Below are positions 44,597 through 52,549 of a stretch of 64,000 nucleotides of DNA, in pieces. The translations under genes and the position numbers were made by a program. The stretch is from Aminobacter sp039907765 (GTDB lineage: Bacteria; Pseudomonadota; Alphaproteobacteria; Rhizobiales; Rhizobiaceae). The stretch covers positions 1 to 64,000 of the forward strand of contig NZ_JARDJI010000019.1 in NCBI RefSeq assembly GCF_039907765.1, read 5' to 3'. The notes under the pieces were generated by a model. That model had not been told where the DNA came from and made no database searches. It saw only the letters and a program-made list of their open reading frames with translations. How positions within the stretch are numbered: position 1 is the stretch's first letter; the number at the start of each line of letters is the position of its first letter.

Positions 44597-45550
44597 ATGA
44601 ACAAGATTCTCAAAGGCCTGGCTGCCATCGGCCTGCTGCTCGCCGCAACCACCGGCGCAGCGCTGGCTCAGGAGAACGCGCCCGCGACCCAGCCGCACGA
44701 CATGTCCAAGATGGGCGCCGGCAGCACGGGCGGCATGGCCGGCATGGCCGGCATGGAGGCCCCGTCGGAGCACAATCTCGCGGAGCCGACGCACTTCCCG
44801 ATCAACGCTCCCAAGGAGATGGACTGGTCGTTCGCGGGACCGTTCGGCACCTACGACAAGGCCCAGCTGCAGCGCGGCCTGAAGATCTACAAGGAAGTCT
44901 GCGCGGCCTGCCACTCGATGAACCTGGTGGCCTTCCGCACGCTCGAGGACCTCGGCTACACCGAGGCGCAGGTCAAGGCCTTCGCCGCCGAGTACGAGGT
45001 CCAGGACGGTCCGAACTCCGACGGCGAGATGTTCACCCGCAAGGCGCTGCCGGGCGACCGCTTCCCGTCGCCGTTCCCGAACAGTGCCGCTGCGGCCGCC
45101 GCCAACAACGGCGCGGTGCCGCCGGACTTCTCGCTGATCGCCAAGGCGCGCGGCGTCATCCGCGGCTTCCCGACCTTCGTCTTTGACATCTTCACCCAGT
45201 ATGCCGAAGGCGGTCCTGACTACATCCACGCGCTGCTGACCAGCTACGACCAGCAGCCGCCGGCCGGCATGGAGATCCCGGAAGGCACGCACTACAATCC
45301 GGCCTTCATCGCCGGCAAGTCGCTCGCCATGGCCAAGCCGCTCTCGGACGGCCAGGTGACCTACGAGGACGGTACGCCCGAGACGGTCGACCAGTATGCC
45401 AAGGACGTTGCGGCGTTCCTGATGTGGGCGGCCGAGCCGCACCTGCCGGAGCGCAAGCAGACCGGCTTCCAGGTTCTGCTGTTCCTGGCGCTGTTCGGCG
45501 GCCTGCTCTATGCGACCAAGCGCAAGGTGTGGGCGAACGTCGCGCACTGA
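44597..45550 (+). CDS. petC: Cytochrome c1
   Basis: A 317-residue protein: signal peptide to about residue 25 (AALAQ), haem c motif CAACH near residue 103, an axial Met probably in the C-terminal half, and a C-terminal membrane anchor (VLLFLALFGGLLYATKRK). Between the signal and the core is an unusual Met/Gly-rich insert (residues about 35-60, MSKMGAGSTGGMAGMAGME). ATG follows GAGGGA. A terminator lies 24 bp after the stop. Confidence 0.95.
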   Translation: MNKILKGLAAIGLLLAATTGAALAQENAPATQPHDMSKMGAGSTGGMAGMAGMEAPSEHNLAEPTHFPINAPKEMDWSFAGPFGTYDKAQLQRGLKIYKEVCAACHSMNLVAFRTLEDLGYTEAQVKAFAAEYEVQDGPNSDGEMFTRKALPGDRFPSPFPNSAAAAAANNGAVPPDFSLIAKARGVIRGFPTFVFDIFTQYAEGGPDYIHALLTSYDQQPPAGMEIPEGTHYNPAFIAGKSLAMAKPLSDGQVTYEDGTPETVDQYAKDVAAFLMWAAEPHLPERKQTGFQVLLFLALFGGLLYATKRKVWANVAH

Positions 45551-45573
45551 GCGGGTGTGATTGCCAAGAAATG

Positions 45574-45600
45574 AAAGGGCGCTGCGAGGCGCCCTTTTCT
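45574..45600. terminator. Bidirectional terminator between petC and pemK
   Basis: AAAGGGCGC and GCGCCCTTT pair over a 6-nt loop, with TTTT after it on the plus strand and a T run on the minus strand too. It ends petABC and could also end the convergent pemK transcript. Confidence 0.92.
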
Positions 45601-45602
45601 TT

Positions 45603-45938
45603 TTATGCGCTGATCATCTTGCCGATCGCTTCCGTCAGCCGGTCCTGATCGCCGCCTGACAATGTTCCGAGGCGGCCGATGATGAGGTCGTCGGCGACGG
45701 TGAACAGCTTCATTCGGGCAACGCACTGGGTTCGCAATCCGGCGTCGGCGAAGTCGATGATCGGCAGGTCGCTCGGCCATTTCGTGTTGCTGGCCGTCGT
45801 GACCATCGTGGTCAGTGAATGGCCATGCGCACGATTGAAGGAGCCGTTGCTTAGGATGATTGCCGGACGCTGCTTCTGGCCGCGCTTTTCGGTGAAGGGG
45901 AAGTTGACCAGGATGATGTCAAATCGGTCGTAGGTCAC
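45603..45938 (-). CDS. PemK/MazF family endoribonuclease toxin
   Basis: A 111-residue protein with the PemK pattern: YDRFDIILVNFPFTEKRGQKQRPAIIL, then SLTTMVTTAS and LFTVADDLIIGRLGTLS. These toxins cut mRNA. I chose GTG at 45936-45938, which follows GAAGAGG with 6 nt spacing; an ATG 36 bp upstream is also in frame. It overlaps the upstream partner gene by 20 bp. Intact length. Confidence 0.88.
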   Translation of the reverse strand: MTYDRFDIILVNFPFTEKRGQKQRPAIILSNGSFNRAHGHSLTTMVTTASNTKWPSDLPIIDFADAGLRTQCVARMKLFTVADDLIIGRLGTLSGGDQDRLTEAIGKMISA

Positions 45939-46278
45939 CGAAGGCCTCTTCGTCCTCAGCTGAGTACCATTCATCGAAGGTCATGTCGGCGAGACGCAGC
46001 AAGGCATCCGTGTCGTCGTCGGGCCAGGTCAGTTGAACTTTCTGGCCACGCCGTTCCTGCAGGCGCTTCCATACCGTGGCCATGGCGCCGACCGGCTTCA
46101 GCCCGAGTGTCGGGCGTCCGTCCGCACCACTTCTCATCCTGGCCCATTTGCCGACGATGCCGTCGACCGAAAGGCTGATCGTCTCTTCGGGAGCAAGGCT
46201 GACTACGGTTTCGTACAGGGCCGGGCTTGCCTTCAAGTGCTTTGCCCAGATCACATCGTCCTTGATCTCGATAAGCAT
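45919..46278 (-). CDS. Probable antitoxin partner of PemK, family not recognised
   Basis: A 119-residue acidic protein. It lacks the usual MazE/PemI swapped-hairpin signature, or I cannot see it. The C-terminal part, TWPDDDTDALLRLADMTFDEWYSAEDEEAFGDL, is strongly acidic and could wrap the basic toxin surface. ATG at 46276-46278 was chosen because the frame upstream is not conserved-looking. It precedes and overlaps pemK, the typical antitoxin-first order. Role is inferred from position. Confidence 0.65.
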   Translation of the reverse strand: MLIEIKDDVIWAKHLKASPALYETVVSLAPEETISLSVDGIVGKWARMRSGADGRPTLGLKPVGAMATVWKRLQERRGQKVQLTWPDDDTDALLRLADMTFDEWYSAEDEEAFGDLRPI

Positions 46279-46414
46279 GGCTGCCTCCAGATATCGCGGA
46301 ATGCCGAGGTGAGGATATGGGTGGGGTGGGGGTGGCGTCAAGCATTCGCTCCGGGACGACTTTTCATCCCCTGAGCGAGCATCTAGAAGAAGAGAACTCT
46401 TCACAAGGCGCCCC

Positions 46415-46960
46415 ATGAACACCTCTCTCGAACAGACGTTGCTTTCGTCGATCCGCACCATCCCGGACTATCCTCGTCCCGGTGTCATGTTCCGCGACAT
46501 CACGACCTTGCTCGGCGATGCGCGCGCCTTCCGCCGCGCCATTGACGAACTCGTCCACCCGCATGCGGGATCGAAGATCGACAAGATCGCCGGCATCGAG
46601 GCGCGCGGCTTCATCCTCGGCGGCGCCATTGCCCACCAGATGTCCGCCGGCTTCGTGCCGATCCGCAAGAAGGGCAAGCTGCCGCACGAGACGGTGCGCA
46701 TCGCCTACAGCCTGGAATACGGCCTGGACGAGATGGAGATGCACAAGGACGCCGTCGCGCCCGGCGAAAGGGTCATCCTGGTCGACGACCTGATCGCCAC
46801 GGGCGGCACGGCGGAGGCTGCGGTGAAGCTCCTGCGCCAGATGGGGGCCGACATCGTCGCGGCCTGCTTCGTCATCGATCTTCCCGACCTCGGCGGCCGC
46901 AGGAAGCTCGAGGCGCTCGGCGTCGAGGTCCGCACCCTCATCGCCTACGAGGGGCACTGA
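46415..46960 (+). CDS. apt: Adenine phosphoribosyltransferase
   Basis: A 181-residue enzyme of purine salvage that joins adenine to PRPP. The PRPP motif VILVDDLIATGGTA is near residue 122, and the N-terminal IPDYPRPGVMFRDIT and GIEARGFILG are typical. Full length. ATG at 46415 follows AAGG. It stands downstream of petABC, as in many rhizobia, with the toxin pair inserted between. Confidence 0.95.
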   Translation: MNTSLEQTLLSSIRTIPDYPRPGVMFRDITTLLGDARAFRRAIDELVHPHAGSKIDKIAGIEARGFILGGAIAHQMSAGFVPIRKKGKLPHETVRIAYSLEYGLDEMEMHKDAVAPGERVILVDDLIATGGTAEAAVKLLRQMGADIVAACFVIDLPDLGGRRKLEALGVEVRTLIAYEGH

Positions 46961-46982
46961 GGGGCGGCCGCCGAAGCTGCAA

Positions 46983-47034
46983 TCTCCCCCCTTGTGGGGG
47001 AGATGCCCGGCAGGGCAGAGGGGGGGTGGGAAGG
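46983..47034. repeat. Half copy of palindromic repeat, type C
   Basis: CTCCCCCCTTGTGGGGGAG, then GCCCGGCAGGGCAGAGGGGGG, the right half of the element seen at 6856. The left half is missing. It lies between the convergent apt and MaoC genes. Confidence 0.75.
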
Positions 47035-47072
47035 AATGAAACGGTACCTTCCTGAAAGAGAAGGACCCGCCG

Positions 47073-47531
47073 CTACCCGGCCTTCACCAGCACAGCGCTG
47101 TCGAACTCGATGACCTTGTCGCCGGTGCTGTCGAAGCCCTCCGAGTGCAGGGTGAGGATGCGCCATCCGGGGCGCGATGCCAGCGGCCGGAGATCCTGCG
47201 CCATGCGCGTGAAGGTGACGGTTTCGCCGGCATAGACCGGCTTGAGCCATTTGAGGTTCTTGAAGCCCGGCGAGGGGCCGAATTCGGGCGCCGGGCCCCG
47301 GCCCGCCCACGCCTCGCCGCGGAAGGCGAGGTTGAGCTTCATCCACACCGCGGTGGTGTGCCAGCCCGAGGCGCAGAGGCGGCCGAAGACGCTGTTGCGG
47401 GCGGCCTCCTCGTCGACATGGAACGGCTGCGGATCGTATTTGCGGGCGAACGCCTTGATCGCCTCGGACTCGAAGAGGTAGCTGCCGAGGGTGATCGTCC
47501 TGCCGATGCCGAAATAGTCCTCGAGGGTCAT
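47073..47531 (-). CDS. MaoC-like hotdog-fold protein, copy 1
   Basis: A 152-residue single-hotdog protein with FESEAIKAFARKYDPQPFHVDEEAARNSVFG, the hydratase catalytic D..H pattern (DPQPFHVD), followed by LCASGWHTTAVW. It probably acts on an enoyl- or hydroxyacyl-CoA. ATG at 47529-47531 overlaps the stop of copy 2 by four bases. The pair may form a heteromeric two-hotdog enzyme. Confidence 0.9.
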   Translation of the reverse strand: MTLEDYFGIGRTITLGSYLFESEAIKAFARKYDPQPFHVDEEAARNSVFGRLCASGWHTTAVWMKLNLAFRGEAWAGRGPAPEFGPSPGFKNLKWLKPVYAGETVTFTRMAQDLRPLASRPGWRILTLHSEGFDSTGDKVIEFDSAVLVKAG

Positions 47532-47992
47532 GCCGCGGCCGCCTCCCGGGTCAGGAACATGCAGGTGTTCTGGAATTCGAACACCATTTCTCCCTTCTGG
47601 TTCGCGAGTTCCGCCCGCCAGGTGACGAAGCCGATGCCCGGCCGCGTCCTGGACAAACGGCTGGACAGGACCGTCAGCCGGCCGGCGAGCACGTCGCCGG
47701 CGAGCACCGGCTTCTTCCACTTCACGAAGTCGACGCCCGGCGCGCCCTGCGAGGTCGAATTGAGCAGGAAGGCATCGCACAGCATGCGCATGAACATGGC
47801 GCAGGTGTGCCAGCCCGATGCCGAGAGCCCGCCGAGGATGCTCGCCTTGCCGGCCTCCTCGTCGAGGTGGAAGGGCTGGGCGTCGAACTCGCTGGCGAAT
47901 TCGACGATCTCGCCGGCCTCGACGGTCTTGGTCCCGAGGTCGATCTCGACGCCCTCGGCGAAGTCCTCGAAAGCCCATTTTCTGGCGGTCAT
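47528..47992 (-). CDS. MaoC-like hotdog-fold protein, copy 2
   Basis: A 154-residue protein with DAQPFHLDEEAGKASILGGLSASGWHT, the same catalytic region as copy 1; the two are paralogs. ATG at 47990-47992 follows AGGA; an ATG two codons earlier is the alternative. It is the first gene of the pair. Substrate unknown; fatty acid, amino acid or polyhydroxyalkanoate pathways are all possible. Confidence 0.9.
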   Translation of the reverse strand: MTARKWAFEDFAEGVEIDLGTKTVEAGEIVEFASEFDAQPFHLDEEAGKASILGGLSASGWHTCAMFMRMLCDAFLLNSTSQGAPGVDFVKWKKPVLAGDVLAGRLTVLSSRLSRTRPGIGFVTWRAELANQKGEMVFEFQNTCMFLTREAAAA

Positions 47993-48193
47993 CGGCATTC
48001 CTGTTCAAGCTTGTACGATCCACCATGGACCGGCCCGGCATGCCGCACAAGGCCTGTCAGGGGCCGGCCGGGGGAGATCGATTGGCTCAGAGCCACCACC
48101 GGAACGGCACTATGCCGAGACCACCATCGGCCCGCGCGCCATCGGGTAGCCGAGCATCCACCTCGGCTCCGGCATGGGCCGGCCAGCGGCCAA
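47993..48193. other. Intergenic gap without gene
   Basis: The gap between the MaoC pair and the glycine-zipper lipoprotein gene, down to its terminator, shows no gene. It should contain the promoter of the MaoC pair. Nothing else could be supported. Confidence 0.4.
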
Positions 48194-48229
48194 ACAAAAG
48201 CGCGCGACTGGTCGAGCCAGCCGCGCGCT
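48194..48229 (-). terminator. Terminator of the glycine-zipper lipoprotein gene
   Basis: On the minus strand AGCGCGCGGCTGG and CCAGTCGCGCGCT form a long stem with one mismatch, followed by TTTTGTTT. It lies 42 bp past the stop codon. Confidence 0.9.
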
Positions 48230-48270
48230 GATGGATCGCCTCCCGATGCGTCGCCGCATCGGCACCGGGA

Positions 48271-48600
48271 TCAATAGTTGCCGTTGTAGTAGCGGTCGTC
48301 GCAGCGGTCGACATAGATGCTGCCGTCCGGCGCGCGGTAGCGGCACATCTCTTCGCCGCGCCGCACTTCGCCACCTTGCCGGGGCGCCGTCGACGAGCCG
48401 ACCACCGCGCCGAGCAGGGCGCCGCTGGCGGCGCCGATCACGGTGCTCTTGGTGTTGCCGCCGATGGCCTGGCCGACCAGCGCTCCGCCGGCCGCGCCGA
48501 CGAGGGCGCCCGTCCCGGCACCCTGCTGCTGCGGCGTCTGTGCACAGGCTGCCAGCGTCACGAGCAGCGCGGTAGCGAGAGCTATTCCATTGAATTTCAC
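48271..48600 (-). CDS. Glycine-zipper lipoprotein
   Basis: A 109-residue lipoprotein. Signal ends in LAAC near residue 19. Two GxxxG-type runs (GTGALVGAAGGALVGQAIGG and ASGALLGAVVG) form a glycine-zipper hairpin that may insert in the outer membrane. The tail holds CRYRAPDGSIYVDRCDDRYY with two Cys. GTG at 48598-48600 follows AAGGAGAGGA; a TTG two codons earlier is too close to the site. Related to OmpA-accessory or YMGG-type surface proteins. Confidence 0.87.
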   Translation of the reverse strand: MKFNGIALATALLVTLAACAQTPQQQGAGTGALVGAAGGALVGQAIGGNTKSTVIGAASGALLGAVVGSSTAPRQGGEVRRGEEMCRYRAPDGSIYVDRCDDRYYNGNY

Positions 48601-48730
48601 GATCAAATCCTCTCCTTGAGTCCCTATGGCTCAAATGCCGGCGCATTGCGGCGGAACATGGGCGGTCTCCCAGCCCCGCGGGCGTGGGCCACGAAGGGTG
48701 CCGCGCAAAGTGGATGGACCTCGCAACAAA

Positions 48731-48840
48731 AAAGGCCGGGCTAACCCGACCTTTCTCTACATCTCGACATCCAGTGCCAGTACATCCGTGGTCAAAGGAG
48801 GAGACGATCTGCAATCTCCATGACGGTGTATATGGGGATG
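48731..48840 (-). ncRNA. Candidate small RNA with anti-Shine-Dalgarno motif
   Basis: On the minus strand a transcript of about 110 nt could start near 48840 and end at a terminator-like hairpin (AAAGGTCGGG TTAG CCCGGCCTTT plus T run, 48731-48758). It contains UCUCCUCCUUU, complementary to ribosome binding sites, as in several rhizobial sRNA families. GGAGA and UCUCC can form an upstream stem. No protein longer than 9 codons fits. TATACA-like bases at about 48830 could be a -10 element. The promoter is not firm. Confidence 0.45.
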
Positions 48841-48946
48841 GTTAACGAATGTTTAAAGGGGCGACGCCGGCCTGTCCAAGGCTGTTCCGGCCGCCGGCGG
48901 CAGAATTTGCCGGCCCCTGCTTGACCGCTGCCGACGCATCCGCGCC

Positions 48947-48968
48947 GCCCCGAGACCGGTCTCGGGGC
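48947..48968. terminator. Perfect 22-bp palindrome after ychF
   Basis: GCCCCGAGACCGGTCTCGGGGC is a perfect palindrome 32 bp after the ychF stop. There is no T run, so it may be a weak terminator or an RNA-protecting hairpin. Confidence 0.6.
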
Positions 48969-48999
48969 ACGCAGCTTGCGCAACCAGCCTGCCAAGGCC

Positions 49000-50103
49000 T
49001 CAGGTGTTGAACTTGAACAGCATCACGTCGCCGTCCTGGACGACGTATTCCTTGCCTTCGTCACGCGCCTTGCCTGCCTCCTTGGCCGCCACCTCGCCGC
49101 CGAGGGTGACGAAATCGTTGTAGGCGATCGTCTGGGCGCGGATGAAGCCTCGTTCGAAGTCGGTGTGGATCACGCCTGCCGCCTGCGGCGCCTTGGCGCC
49201 CTTGTGGACGGTCCAGGCGCGCGTCTCCTTCGGACCGACGGTGAAGTAGGTGATGAGGTGCAAGAGCTCGTAGCCGGCGCGGATCAGCTTATCGAGGCCC
49301 GGCTCGTCGAGGCCCATGTCGGCGAGGAATTCCTGCGCCTCTTCGTCGGGCAGCTGTGCCACCTCGGCCTCGATGGCAGCCGAGATGATGACCACTCCGG
49401 CGCCCTGCGCCTCGGCCATCTTCTGCACGGCTACGGTGTGCTCGTTGCCGGTCGCGGCATCGCCCTCGGCGACGTTGCAGACGTAGAGCACCGGATGCGA
49501 GGTCAGAAGGTTCAGTCCCTGCAGGATGGCGAGGTCCTCGGCGGCGATGCCCTTGAGCAGCAGGCGCGCCGGCTTGCCGTCCTGCAGAAGCGCGAGCGCC
49601 TGCTCCATCATCGGCAGCACCGTGGAGGCTTCCTTGTCCTTGCCCTGGGCGCGCTTGCGGATCTGGACGATGCGGCGCTCGAGGCTCTCGAGGTCGGCGA
49701 GCATCAGTTCGGTCTCGACGGTCTCGGCGTCGGCAACGGGATCGATGCGGCCCTCGACGTGGGTGATGTCGTCGTCCTCGAAGCAGCGCAGCACGTGCAC
49801 GATGGCGTCGACCTCGCGGATGTTGGCGAGGAACTGGTTGCCCAGGCCTTCGCCCTTCGAGGCGCCGCGGACGAGGCCGGCGATGTCGACGAAGGAGATG
49901 CGGGTCGGGATGATCTCCTTCGACTTGGCGGTCGACGCGAGCAGCTTGAGGCGCGGATCGGGAACCGCCACCTCACCGGTGTTCGGCTCGATGGTGCAGA
50001 ACGGATAGTTGGCCGCCTGAGCGGCAGCCGTGCGCGTCAGCGCGTTGAAAAGCGTCGATTTGCCAACGTTGGGCAGGCCAACGATGCCGCATTTGAAACC
50101 CAT
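49000..50103 (-). CDS. ychF: Ribosome-associated Obg-family GTPase/ATPase YchF
   Basis: A 367-residue protein. G1 motif GLPNVGKST at 9-17, switch ISFVDIAGLVRGASKGEGLGNQFL, and N-acidic VLYVCNVAEGD; the C-terminal TGS domain (TYFTVGPKETRAWTV) ends near the C-terminus. YchF binds ribosomes and usually prefers ATP. It lies in the common rhizobial order rplY-pth-ychF with a vapBC pair inserted between. Confidence 0.95.
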   Translation of the reverse strand: MGFKCGIVGLPNVGKSTLFNALTRTAAAQAANYPFCTIEPNTGEVAVPDPRLKLLASTAKSKEIIPTRISFVDIAGLVRGASKGEGLGNQFLANIREVDAIVHVLRCFEDDDITHVEGRIDPVADAETVETELMLADLESLERRIVQIRKRAQGKDKEASTVLPMMEQALALLQDGKPARLLLKGIAAEDLAILQGLNLLTSHPVLYVCNVAEGDAATGNEHTVAVQKMAEAQGAGVVIISAAIEAEVAQLPDEEAQEFLADMGLDEPGLDKLIRAGYELLHLITYFTVGPKETRAWTVHKGAKAPQAAGVIHTDFERGFIRAQTIAYNDFVTLGGEVAAKEAGKARDEGKEYVVQDGDVMLFKFNT

Positions 50104-50115
50104 GGTCTTGTAGTC

Positions 50116-50565
50116 CTATCGGGAGTTCAGAATTTGCTCAGGGCTATGGGCGAAAGGGTTGACGATCGTCAAGCCTTCGATGGTCTGGCCGTCCTGCAAA
50201 TCCTCGGAAAGGAAGAAACTGCAAGCGAGTTCGCTTGCGGAAGCCAGTAGCAGGCAGTCCCACCACGAATATCCGAATTCGGAATGAATGTCGCGGGCGC
50301 GGTGGACGGCCCAGTATGTCAGCGGACTGTCCCCGAGTTCGGAGAATGCATCGACCACGACATAGGCGGCTTCTACCGTTCCGAACCACTTCTTGCGAAG
50401 CAACACATACGTCAGCTCGTTCAGCACCTGCAGATTGATGCAAGCCGAGCGTCGCCCTGCAAGCTCGTTGAGCCAATGCTTGGCGAGGCGCTCCTTGTCA
50501 CCGCTTTGGCGGTCATGGGAGTAGAGCAGCACATTGGAGTCGATGAAGAACCTAGCGCCTTGCAT
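50116..50565 (-). CDS. vapC: VapC-type PIN-domain ribonuclease toxin
   Basis: A 149-residue PIN-domain protein. The acidic site is D9 in FIDSNVLLYSHD, E in LQVLNELTYVLL and D in YSWWDCLLLASA. It probably cuts tRNA or rRNA. ATG overlaps the antitoxin gene by 14 bp. It lies 12 bp upstream of ychF on the same strand, so read-through could join the two. Intact. Confidence 0.88.
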   Translation of the reverse strand: MQGARFFIDSNVLLYSHDRQSGDKERLAKHWLNELAGRRSACINLQVLNELTYVLLRKKWFGTVEAAYVVVDAFSELGDSPLTYWAVHRARDIHSEFGYSWWDCLLLASASELACSFFLSEDLQDGQTIEGLTIVNPFAHSPEQILNSR

Positions 50566-50809
50566 TGCGCTCGTCCGCAGTGGGCATGCGGCCGTTTTCC
50601 ATCACGCTCCACTTGGGCCCACTGAAGATGCGTTCAAGGGCCTCCAGTTGACGATTTCGTTCTGCTTGTGCTGCTGCGGCGCGGTCGTTTTCGACTTTTT
50701 CGCGCGCCGCGTCCGCAAGATAGCGCGACACGCTCTTGCCAGCCCTTGCCGCCTCGACCCGCGTCTGCACGAGCAGGTCATCATCCATCGAGATGGTAAC
50801 ATTTTTCAT
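50552..50809 (-). CDS. vapB: VapB-type ribbon-helix-helix antitoxin
   Basis: An 85-residue protein with a ribbon-helix-helix start (KNVTISMDDDLLVQTRVEAARAGKSVSRYLADA) and a helical C-terminal tail that should block the PIN site. The N-terminus resembles DUF6364 antitoxins. Antitoxin-first order with overlap. It should repress its own promoter in the 104 bp before pth. Confidence 0.87.
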   Translation of the reverse strand: MKNVTISMDDDLLVQTRVEAARAGKSVSRYLADAAREKVENDRAAAAQAERNRQLEALERIFSGPKWSVMENGRMPTADERNARR

Positions 50810-50913
50810 GGCACGATCTCACGAACTCACGAACTTCGTGTAAGGAAGATAGTGCGGGAGGCCTTTGGTCGCAATGGCGGTCTGCGCTCCGCGACCGGCA
50901 GGCGGGAGTGCCC

Positions 50914-51651
50914 TCACTCCTTGCCGAGCAGCTTCTTCAGCATTGCGGCCATCGGACCGGTCTCGGGAACCTTGACCGCCGGCTGGCTGGGGCGGGCCTG
51001 GCGGATGTGGCTCTGGGCCTTTGGCGCCTGTGCCTTGGGGGCCTTCGGCGGCGGCCGGTCGTCGTCGCCAGTCGGTTGAAGCGTGTCGCGCAGTCCGACG
51101 GTCACCTTGTTCATGAAGCCGCTGTCGTCGCCCTTGGCGACGAAGCCGGCATTGTCGGCGATGGCGTCGAGCAGCGCCTCGAGCCAGGCCTTGTCGGCCT
51201 TGGCGAAGTCGCCGAGCACATGGCCGTGCACCATCTCCTTGACGCCCGGATGGCCGATGCCGATGCGGACGCGGCGATAGTCCTTGCCGACATGCTGGTC
51301 GAGCGAGCGGATGCCGTTGTGGCCGCCGGCGCCGCCGCCCACCTTGACGCGCACCTTGCCGGCGACGAGGTCGAGCTCGTCATAGAAGACGGTGAGATCG
51401 GAAGGCGCGAGCTTGTAGAAGCGCATGGCTTCGCCGACCGACTGGCCGGACAGGTTCATGAAGGTCTGCGGCTTGATCAGGATGATCTTTTCGCCGGCGA
51501 TGTTGCCTTCGGCGACCAGCGCCTTGAACTTTTTCGTCCAGGGCGAAAACGAATGGCGGCGGGCAATTGCGTCCGCCGCCATGAAGCCGACATTGTGCCG
51601 GTTGTTCTGGTATTGCGCACCCGGATTGCCGAGACCTGCAAACAGCAGCAT
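50914..51651 (-). CDS. pth: Peptidyl-tRNA hydrolase
   Basis: A 245-residue enzyme that frees peptides from stalled peptidyl-tRNA. The signatures GLGNPGAQYQNNRHNVGFMA (catalytic His and Asn), LIKPQTFMNLSGQSV and GGGAGGHNGIRS are all seen. The last 55 residues are a Pro/Lys/Ala-rich extension typical of rhizobial Pth. It starts 28 bp after the rplY stop. Confidence 0.95.
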   Translation of the reverse strand: MLLFAGLGNPGAQYQNNRHNVGFMAADAIARRHSFSPWTKKFKALVAEGNIAGEKIILIKPQTFMNLSGQSVGEAMRFYKLAPSDLTVFYDELDLVAGKVRVKVGGGAGGHNGIRSLDQHVGKDYRRVRIGIGHPGVKEMVHGHVLGDFAKADKAWLEALLDAIADNAGFVAKGDDSGFMNKVTVGLRDTLQPTGDDDRPPPKAPKAQAPKAQSHIRQARPSQPAVKVPETGPMAAMLKKLLGKE

Positions 51652-51678
51652 GTTCGGGTCCTCCGGAAGTGCTGCCGA

Positions 51679-52290
51679 TTATGCCTCGGCGGTAGCCTCG
51701 GCTGCGCCTTCTTCCGACTTCGATGCCGAGGTGCCGGCGATCGTGGCGACGGTGAAATCGCGGTCGGAGATGACGGGCTTCGCACCCTTCGGCAGCTTGA
51801 CGGCCGAGATGTGGATCGAATCGCCGATGTCGGTGCCGTCGAGGTCGACGGTGATGAACTCGGGGATCGCGTTGGCCGGGCAGTGCAGCTCGACTTCGTG
51901 ACGGACGATGTTCAGCGTGCCGCCGCGCTTGATGCCGGGCGACTTCTCTTCGTTGATGAAGTGAACCGGAACCTGGACGTTGACTTCGGTGTTTGCGCCG
52001 ACGCGCAGGAAGTCGACGTGCATCGGGAAGTCACGGACCGGATCGAGCTGGTAGTCCTTCGGCAGGACCTTGATCTTCTTGCCGTCGACGTCGATCGTCG
52101 CCACGGTGGTCAGGAAGCCGCCGCCATGGATCTTGTAGAAGACGTCCTTGTAGGACAGGGCGATGGCCAGGGGAGGCTGCTTGTCGCCGTAGATGACTGC
52201 AGGCACTTTGCCGTTGCGGCGAACTTCACGGGCGGACCCCTTACCGACCAGTTCGCGTGCTTCGGCCTTGAGCTCGTAAGTTTCGCTCAT
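51679..52290 (-). CDS. rplY: 50S ribosomal protein bL25 (long, CTC form)
   Basis: A 203-residue bL25. The 5S-rRNA-binding N-terminal domain has LKAEARELVGKGSAREVRRNGKVPAVIYG; the C-terminal TL5/CTC domain is followed by an acidic Ala/Glu tail. ATG at 52288-52290 follows AAGGAAA. First gene of the rplY-pth operon. Confidence 0.95.
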   Translation of the reverse strand: MSETYELKAEARELVGKGSAREVRRNGKVPAVIYGDKQPPLAIALSYKDVFYKIHGGGFLTTVATIDVDGKKIKVLPKDYQLDPVRDFPMHVDFLRVGANTEVNVQVPVHFINEEKSPGIKRGGTLNIVRHEVELHCPANAIPEFITVDLDGTDIGDSIHISAVKLPKGAKPVISDRDFTVATIAGTSASKSEEGAAEATAEA

Positions 52291-52549
52291 GGCATTTCCT
52301 TTCGGTTGTATGGAGCGCCTACGGTTGGCTTGACGCCATGTCCGTAAACGTCGAAAGCCGCCGGATCGGGCGGCCTTCCGCCGCGTTGCCTCCAAGGGTG
52401 TCTACGCGGGTGGCGGCTCTATAACGGAAGGTGGCAAAAAGTGCAACCGTCGGGGCAGTCCGGGGCTGGCTCCGTCTTGGCGCCGCCGTGGCTGCTCGCG
52501 CAGGCGCTGCCGAGCCTGTATCACGCCGCTCGAAACTTTCGCGAGCCTA
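52291..52549. promoter_or_regulatory. Divergent promoter region rplY / TSUP permease
   Basis: 259 bp without a gene between divergent rplY and the permease gene. The rplY promoter should lie near 52320-52440. No clear operator or hairpin was found. Confidence 0.45.
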
